From assembly GCA_964423745.1 (NCBI GenBank), contig CAYRGG010000032.1, positions 1 through 46,548 of the forward strand: DNA of 46,548 nucleotides, given 5' to 3'. This stretch comes from CAYRGG01 sp964423745 (GTDB lineage: Bacteria; Pseudomonadota; Gammaproteobacteria; Competibacterales; Competibacteraceae). This document shows, one piece after another, positions 41,615 to 46,548 of the stretch. A model generated the notes under the pieces. That model was not told where the DNA came from. It saw only the letters and a program-made list of their open reading frames with translations, and did not search any database. Numbering within the stretch: position 1 is the stretch's first letter; each line of letters begins with the position of its first letter. The position numbers and the translations under genes were made by a program.

Positions 41615-43417
41615 ATGCGTATCCAACGTCTATCCCCGCAGTTGATCAGCAATATCGCCGCTGGCGAAGTGGTCGAGCGACCTGCTTCCGTACTCAAAGA
41701 ATTGTTGGAAAACAGTCTTGATGCGGATGCTGATCACCTCCACATAGAAGTGGAAAAGGGTGGGGTAAAACGTATCTGTGTGCGGGACAACGGTAGTGGT
41801 ATTGAAAAACACGATTTAGAACTTGCTCTGTGCCGCCATGCCACTAGCAAGGTCATGTCAGTTGCAGACTTAGAGAGGGTGACTACGCTAGGTTTTCGCG
41901 GTGAAGCATTGGCGAGTATCGCGGCTGTTTCCCATTTGGAGCTTATTTCCCGCACGGATACCCAACAAAGGGCATGGAAAGTGCTCGGCAAAAGTCTCCC
42001 GGAAACGAATACTTTGGTTCCCGCTGCTCATCCCGTGGGGACCACAGTTGCTGTACGGGATCTGTTTTTCAATACACCCCCACGGCGTAAATTCTTGCGT
42101 AGTGAACGCACCGAGTTCAGTCGCTTGGAAAAGGTGACAAAATGGATTGCCCTGAGCCGGTTCAATGTGGAAATCCACATGTATCATAATCGTCGTCCAG
42201 TGCTTTTGTTGCGCCGGGCTACGAATCATCACGATCAAAAAAGACGACTCGGTGAGGTATGCGGTCAGGCATTTGCAGAAAATTCCCTGTTCGTGGAACG
42301 AGACACAGGTGCTATGCGTTTGTGGGGATGGTTTGGATTTCCTAGTTGTTCACGCAGCCAACCTGATCTTCAATATTGTTTTGTAAATCATCGCCTGGTT
42401 CGGGATCAATTGATAATCCATGGGGTTCGTCAAGCGTATCAAGATATTTTGTTTCACGGACGTCACCCCGCATTTGTCTTTTATTTAACCATAGACCCCA
42501 CCCAGATAGATGTTAATGCTCACCCGACAAAACAGGAAATTCGCTGGCGAGAGCCTCGCCTAGTACATGATTTTGTTCATCGCACATTACATGAAACCCT
42601 TGCGCAAATTCGTCCAATGGCGTCTGCGCCTGATTTATCCATATCTGCCTCTAATCAAAAAAATTCCTTTTCTGTATCCCCAGACGGATCATTAGCTTTG
42701 CCTCTTTCGCCGATGGATAGGATTGATGGCAGTGTTCGCGAAACCCCTGGGTTGTTTCAGCCAATCGATACGCCTGTTTTAGAAACGGGCAGCAGCTTTT
42801 CTCAACCAACACCTACACATATAGTAGAAACTCTGCCACTTTTAGGTTATGCCATTGCTCAGCTTAAGGGTATTTACATTTTGGCGGAGAATGTGGCGGG
42901 TTTGGTCATCGTGGATATCCATGCGGCCCATGAGCGGATTGTCTACGAGCGGCTTAAATGCGACTTAGCACAACAGCGTATTTGTTCACAGCCCCTATTG
43001 TTGCCGGTTACGGTGCGGCTCATGGGTGATGAAGGCGATCTATTAGATCAACATGCGGTGTTGCTGACAGAATTTGGTTTTGATGTGGCATTGATGGGTC
43101 CAGAAACGGCTATCGTGAGAAAAATTCCTGCTCTCTTAGTTGGGGTTGACACAGGACAACTACTGCGGGACGTGCTCGCAGATTTAGCCGAGCATGGCGC
43201 CAGTACTCGCATCCAAGCCATTATTCATCAAACCCTTGCAAGAGCGGCTTGTCATGGTTCGGTGCGGGCAAATCGTAAGTTAACCCTAGAGGAAATGAAT
43301 GCGTTATTACGCAGTATGGAGCAAACTGAACGCAGTGGACAATGTAATCACGGACGCCCAACTTGGATACAGATCGATCTTGCTGAACTCGATAAGCTTT
43401 TTATGCGCGGACGCTAA
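41615..43417 (+). CDS. mutL: DNA mismatch repair protein MutL with endonuclease motif
   Basis: Couples mismatch recognition by MutS to strand incision. The N-terminal GHKL ATPase shows LISNIAAGEVVERPASVLKELLENSLDA in order, DNGSGI, and TLGFRGEALASIAAVS; a variable linker covers about residues 330-400. The C-terminal domain has D434-I-H-A-A-H-E440-R-I-V-Y-E445, fitting the metal-binding DxHAxxExxxxE endonuclease motif, plus ACHGSVRANR and QCNHGRPTW. E. coli MutL lacks this motif and needs MutH. The 600-residue protein therefore probably nicks DNA itself. It is followed by miaA, as in most gammaproteobacteria. Start ATG 41615; the ribosome binding site is weak. Confidence 0.96.
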   Translation: MRIQRLSPQLISNIAAGEVVERPASVLKELLENSLDADADHLHIEVEKGGVKRICVRDNGSGIEKHDLELALCRHATSKVMSVADLERVTTLGFRGEALASIAAVSHLELISRTDTQQRAWKVLGKSLPETNTLVPAAHPVGTTVAVRDLFFNTPPRRKFLRSERTEFSRLEKVTKWIALSRFNVEIHMYHNRRPVLLLRRATNHHDQKRRLGEVCGQAFAENSLFVERDTGAMRLWGWFGFPSCSRSQPDLQYCFVNHRLVRDQLIIHGVRQAYQDILFHGRHPAFVFYLTIDPTQIDVNAHPTKQEIRWREPRLVHDFVHRTLHETLAQIRPMASAPDLSISASNQKNSFSVSPDGSLALPLSPMDRIDGSVRETPGLFQPIDTPVLETGSSFSQPTPTHIVETLPLLGYAIAQLKGIYILAENVAGLVIVDIHAAHERIVYERLKCDLAQQRICSQPLLLPVTVRLMGDEGDLLDQHAVLLTEFGFDVALMGPETAIVRKIPALLVGVDTGQLLRDVLADLAEHGASTRIQAIIHQTLARAACHGSVRANRKLTLEEMNALLRSMEQTERSGQCNHGRPTWIQIDLAELDKLFMRGR

Positions 43418-43494
43418 CCCACAAACCTTGGAGATTGACAAACCATAAAAAAAATCTTAGGTGTGTACCTATTTGAGATAGGTTATCCCTGATA

Positions 43495-44445
43495 ATGGTC
43501 TGCGTTACCCGCCCTCCACTGGTTTTTCTTATGGGACCGACGGCAGTAGGAAAAACTGCCTTTGCGGTAAAACTTGTGGAAAAATTTCCCTTTGAGATCA
43601 TCAGCGTCGATTCAGCCTTGGTGTATCGAGGTATGGACATTGGCACTGCGAAACCAGATGCCACCACATTGCACCGGGCACCTCACCGACTGATTGATTT
43701 TTTAGATCCTAGCGACGTCTATTCTGCTGCTCGATTTCGCGCCGATGCCCTGCGAGAAATCAACGACATTCACAGCAAGGGACGTATCCCGCTACTGGTG
43801 GGTGGTACGATGCTTTATTATCGGGTCTTAGAGCAGGGTTTAGCGGAACTGCCGGGAGCGGATCCGACACTGCGCACCTATCTGGACAACCAACGTAGCT
43901 TATTTGGACTGGCGGCCTTTCATGCCCAATTAGCTGCGGTTGATCCTGTGGCCGCCCAACGTATACACCCTAATGATCCACAGCGTATACAACGTGCTCT
44001 AGAGGTTTACTATCTTACCGGGCGGACCCTCACGGAACTTTATGCGCAAAGTCAAGACCAACAAAACTTATTCCAATGCTTTAAAATTGTTCTAGCGCCC
44101 CTGCAACGAGAGTTTTTGCATCAACGTATCGAACAGCGTTTTTATGACATGTTAGAGCAGGGTTTTATCGAGGAGGTCAAAAATTTATTTAACCGAAAAG
44201 ATTTGAGTTTAGATAAACCAGCTATCCGTTCTGTCGGTTATCGTCAAATTTGGGAGTATTTAGAAGGCGTTACAGGCTACGCTGAGATGACAAAACGGGG
44301 AATCGCAGCAACCCGGCAATTGGCCAAGCGTCAAATAACCTGGTTACGTTCAGAAAAAGATGGGCTATGGTTAGATAGTCAAGCCACAAGTGCTTGGAAT
44401 CATTTACTTACTTATTTAAACGAAAATGCATTATTACCTAAATAG
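43495..44445 (+). CDS. miaA: tRNA dimethylallyltransferase MiaA
   Basis: Transfers dimethylallyl to N6 of A37 in tRNAs reading UNN codons, the first step to ms2i6A. 316 residues (E. coli 316). The P-loop is GPTAVGKT; SVDSALVYRGMDIGTAKP holds the catalytic Asp; DPQRIQRALEVYYLTG and RSVGYRQIWEYL are family blocks. The C-terminal KRQITWLRSE is also typical. Start ATG 43495 has no close ribosome binding site. It belongs to the mutL-miaA-hfq-hflX cluster, but the gap to hfq (522 bases) is unusually long. Confidence 0.96.
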   Translation: MVCVTRPPLVFLMGPTAVGKTAFAVKLVEKFPFEIISVDSALVYRGMDIGTAKPDATTLHRAPHRLIDFLDPSDVYSAARFRADALREINDIHSKGRIPLLVGGTMLYYRVLEQGLAELPGADPTLRTYLDNQRSLFGLAAFHAQLAAVDPVAAQRIHPNDPQRIQRALEVYYLTGRTLTELYAQSQDQQNLFQCFKIVLAPLQREFLHQRIEQRFYDMLEQGFIEEVKNLFNRKDLSLDKPAIRSVGYRQIWEYLEGVTGYAEMTKRGIAATRQLAKRQITWLRSEKDGLWLDSQATSAWNHLLTYLNENALLPK

Positions 44446-44967
44446 ACATCAAACCTATAAAGCAACAATGCTATACTACAACTGGCGCTTGTTGGAAAGC
44501 TAAAGGGTAAAGCGAATAAATTATTGATCTTTTGATTTGCTATGAATGAATGTCACACCTATTTTTGCTAATACTCAAAGTGGTAGTTTTTTACTAAAGT
44601 ATAGCCATGTATTCTATGTGCAAGAATAAAGTGTGTTTTTATCGGCAAGGCAAAATTTTTTGTATGATTAATTTGGTAAAAATGCCTAAAAAGTTGTTTT
44701 TAACACAGGTTATTCTTTGTGCAACGTCAGGAGTGCAATATGTGGATAATAGATCATTTTTTATGGTAAATCTTAATTAAGCAACACGGTGAAGTGTTAA
44801 AGCATTACCTAGGCGGAAGTGATTACTTTACAAACAATACTTTCTAAAGCCATTTTTAATGTGGAAAGCAGCACCCTAACTTTGTCAAACTCCCGCTTGG
44901 CACCTATTCGATATAGATTTTGTGCTATGCCGTTTTCACGACTCCATAACAATAAGGGAGAGTACCT
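44446..44967 (+). other. Long AT-rich leader/intergenic region before hfq
   Basis: 522 bases with no convincing gene, visibly richer in A and T than the flanking genes. Two promoter-like pairs are visible on the plus strand: TTGCTA-N17-TATTTT (44537-44565) and TTGTCA-N17-TATTCG (44882-44910). In E. coli hfq has its own promoters and is autoregulated through its leader, so this region likely carries hfq control. A 57-codon frame at 44607-44780 has no ribosome binding site. An sRNA gene cannot be excluded by eye. Confidence 0.55.
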
Positions 44968-45219
44968 ATGGCAAAAGGCCATTCGCTCCAGGAACCTTTC
45001 CTGAATGCACTGCGTAAAGAACGAATCCCGGTTTCCATCTATCTGGTCAATGGAATTAAGTTGCAGGGGCAAGTAGAATCTTTTGATCAGTTCGTGGTGC
45101 TGCTCAAAAATAGCGTCAGTCAAATGATCTATAAGCATGCCATATCTACGGTTGTTCCCGCACGTAATGTACGGTTACATTTAGCTGACGAAAATGGTGA
45201 TGAAACCGATGAGCTTTGA
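44968..45219 (+). CDS. hfq: RNA chaperone Hfq
   Basis: Hexameric Sm-like RNA chaperone for sRNA-mRNA pairing. 83 residues. The core is standard: SLQEPFLNALRKERIPVSIYLVNGIKLQGQ in order, FDQFVVLLKN (Sm1) and YKHAISTVVP (Sm2, proximal-face KH motif). The C-terminal tail is short and acidic (DENGDETDEL), shorter than in E. coli (102 residues). GGGAGAG lies just upstream of ATG 44968. hflX follows after 35 bases. Confidence 0.97.
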   Translation: MAKGHSLQEPFLNALRKERIPVSIYLVNGIKLQGQVESFDQFVVLLKNSVSQMIYKHAISTVVPARNVRLHLADENGDETDEL

Positions 45220-45254
45220 TAACCCCATAAATTATTCTGTCAAGGAGTGTTTGC

Positions 45255-46548
45255 TTGTTTGAACGCCCTCACTCTGGTGAGCGGGCTGTTTTAGTCCATG
45301 TCACGCTTGGCGAAACAGTGCAAGCCGTTGACGACTTGGCGGAGTTTCAAGAATTAGCGTCTTCGGCCAATGTGCAGTCTGTTCAGCTTGTAACAGGTAC
45401 GTGTCGTCATCCGGATCCAAGGCTTTTTGTGGGAACGGGTAAAGCTGAAGAAATTCGCCAGGCTGTACAAAATGGTCATGTCCATGTGGTGATTATCAAT
45501 CAAGATATATCGCCGAGTCAGGAACGAAACCTAGAAAAGTTTCTTGAGTGTCGTGTGGTGGGTCGCACGGGTTTGATTTTGGATATTTTTGCCCAACGCG
45601 CTCGCAGTTTTGAAGGCAAACTGCAAGTAGAGCTTGCTCAGCTACGGCATCTATCCACCCGCTTGATACGGGGCTGGACCCATTTGGAGCGTCAGAAAGG
45701 GGGCATTGGATTACGTGGACCCGGTGAGACACAGTTAGAGACTGATCGACGGCTAATCGCCGAACGTATAAAACGGATCAAACAGCGTTTACAAAAAGTT
45801 GAGCGACAACGTCATCAAGGGCGTCAAGCGAGGCGCAAAGCAGAGGTGCATACGGTATCTTTGGTGGGTTACACGAATGCGGGTAAATCAACCCTTTTTA
45901 ATGGCTTGACCAATGCCCATGCACAAACGGCAGACCAGCTTTTCGCCACCTTGGACCCAACCTTGAGGCAGCTGTCACAGACTGCTGCTAATCCCATTGT
46001 TATGGCCGATACCGTAGGCTTCATCAGTCAATTGCCCCATGAACTGATTGCTGCTTTTCGCGCCACTTTGCAAGAATCTTGTGAAGCTACTTTATTGCTT
46101 CATGTGATCGATCTCAGTGACCCTTATCATCCTATTTATCGAGAACAGGTGTATCAGGTGCTTTCCGCAATTGGTGCTGATCATGTACCCTTTATTGAAG
46201 TATTTAATAAAATTGATTGTCTGGACACAGATCCTCGGGTGGAAGAAGATGAAACTGGGCAGATTCGCGCCGTATGGGTATCGGCGCAAACAGGAGCAGG
46301 TCTGGAATTGCTGCGAGAGGCCATCGTAAAATGCGTATATGGTGAGATGGTACACAGTTGGGTTTGTTTGCCCCCTGAAGCGGGTCGTTTGCGGGCTCGA
46401 TTGTTTAGTCTAAACGCCGTGGTTACAGAGCGCCTAACAGGTCAAGGAAATTGGTTGCTAGAGTTGCGTTTAGCGTCTACTACCTTAGAACGTCTCCACC
46501 AGCAAGATGGTTTGCGACGCGAGTGGATAGATTCTAAGGCTTGCGAAG
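45255..46548 (+). CDS. hflX: GTPase HflX, 3' end beyond window
   Basis: Ribosome-binding GTPase that splits stalled or stress-impaired 70S ribosomes. It starts at TTG 45255 (LFERPHSGERAVLVHV), with AAGGAG seven bases upstream. The frame is open to the window end: 431 codons against 426 in E. coli, so only the last few codons should be missing. HflX domain: GTGKAEEIRQAV, SPSQERNLEKFLECRVVGRTGLILDIFAQRA in order, then RQKGGIGLRGPGETQLETDRR. G domain: GYTNAGKSTLF (G1), the FATLDPT region, DTVGFI (G3, DxxG), FNKID (G4, NKxD) and SAQTGAG (G5). Typically co-transcribed with hfq and hflKC. Confidence 0.95.
   Translation, partial: MFERPHSGERAVLVHVTLGETVQAVDDLAEFQELASSANVQSVQLVTGTCRHPDPRLFVGTGKAEEIRQAVQNGHVHVVIINQDISPSQERNLEKFLECRVVGRTGLILDIFAQRARSFEGKLQVELAQLRHLSTRLIRGWTHLERQKGGIGLRGPGETQLETDRRLIAERIKRIKQRLQKVERQRHQGRQARRKAEVHTVSLVGYTNAGKSTLFNGLTNAHAQTADQLFATLDPTLRQLSQTAANPIVMADTVGFISQLPHELIAAFRATLQESCEATLLLHVIDLSDPYHPIYREQVYQVLSAIGADHVPFIEVFNKIDCLDTDPRVEEDETGQIRAVWVSAQTGAGLELLREAIVKCVYGEMVHSWVCLPPEAGRLRARLFSLNAVVTERLTGQGNWLLELRLASTTLERLHQQDGLRREWIDSKACE

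Noticed and set aside
44607..44780. 57-codon frame in the miaA-hfq gap
   Set aside because: No ribosome binding site, AT-driven composition and no family resemblance; treated as non-coding.
44898..44912. Sigma-54-like TGGCAC before hfq
   Set aside because: The required TTGC element is absent at the correct distance (CGAT is found).
44809..45138. 109-codon minus-strand frame over hfq
   Set aside because: It is antisense to hfq, whose protein is unmistakable; a shadow.
1..46548. tRNA/rRNA genes, CRISPR arrays, insertion sequences or prophage
   Set aside because: The intergenic stretches were read for T-loop motifs, regular spaced repeats and transposase or integrase-like frames; none was seen.

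Overview
The window is a stretch of gammaproteobacterial chromosome, mostly conserved housekeeping genes in familiar neighbourhoods. These are leuS-lptE-holA-proA-nadD-rsfS-rlmH, maf-rng-yhdP, tamA-tamB, mrcB-lpoP-yoaA-tsaB, gcvR/dapA-bamC and mutL-miaA-hfq-hflX. Gammaproteobacterial markers include LptE, the bifunctional PBP1B with a tetratricopeptide (TPR) lipoprotein partner as in Pseudomonas, RNase G, BamC, GcvR and Rsd/AlgQ. MutL keeps the endonuclease motif, so the organism probably uses MutH-independent mismatch repair, unlike enterics. Base composition looks roughly balanced by eye (not counted). I cannot name the genus. No tRNA, rRNA, IS element, prophage or CRISPR array was seen.

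Layout. 1-6415 is a dense plus-strand run from the 3' part of leuS to rlmH. 6489-13317 holds maf, rng, yhdP and a thioredoxin-fold gene. 13336-20825 is a minus-strand operon: a kinase-like/ATPase fusion gene, then tamA and tamB. 20909-27581 is plus strand: mrcB, lpoP, yoaA, tsaB and rsd/algQ. 27740-35599 is a minus-strand accessory block of four genes. They encode a FecR-TPR-outer-membrane-barrel protein, a secreted eight-cysteine protein, a membrane GGDEF-EAL enzyme and a radical SAM protein. 36024-46548 returns to conserved genes: an AI-2E permease, PIN-PhoH, gcvR, dapA, bamC, mutL, miaA, hfq and hflX (cut by the window end).

How the genes work together. Envelope biogenesis is the main theme: LptE (LPS insertion), YhdP and TamB (AsmA-like lipid-transport bridges), TamA, BamC, and PBP1B with its LpoP-type activator. 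A second group serves translation and RNA: LeuRS, RsfS, RlmH, TsaB, MiaA, RNase G, Hfq and HflX.

The least explained part is the accessory block. Its large protein joins a periplasmic FecR domain and about ten TPRs to a TonB-receptor-like barrel, with no visible plug domain or TonB box. Next to it are a secreted cysteine-rich protein of unknown family and a c-di-GMP enzyme with both catalytic motifs and the I-site intact. If the window holds an undescribed system, this is the best candidate, but the functional link is inference from gene order only.
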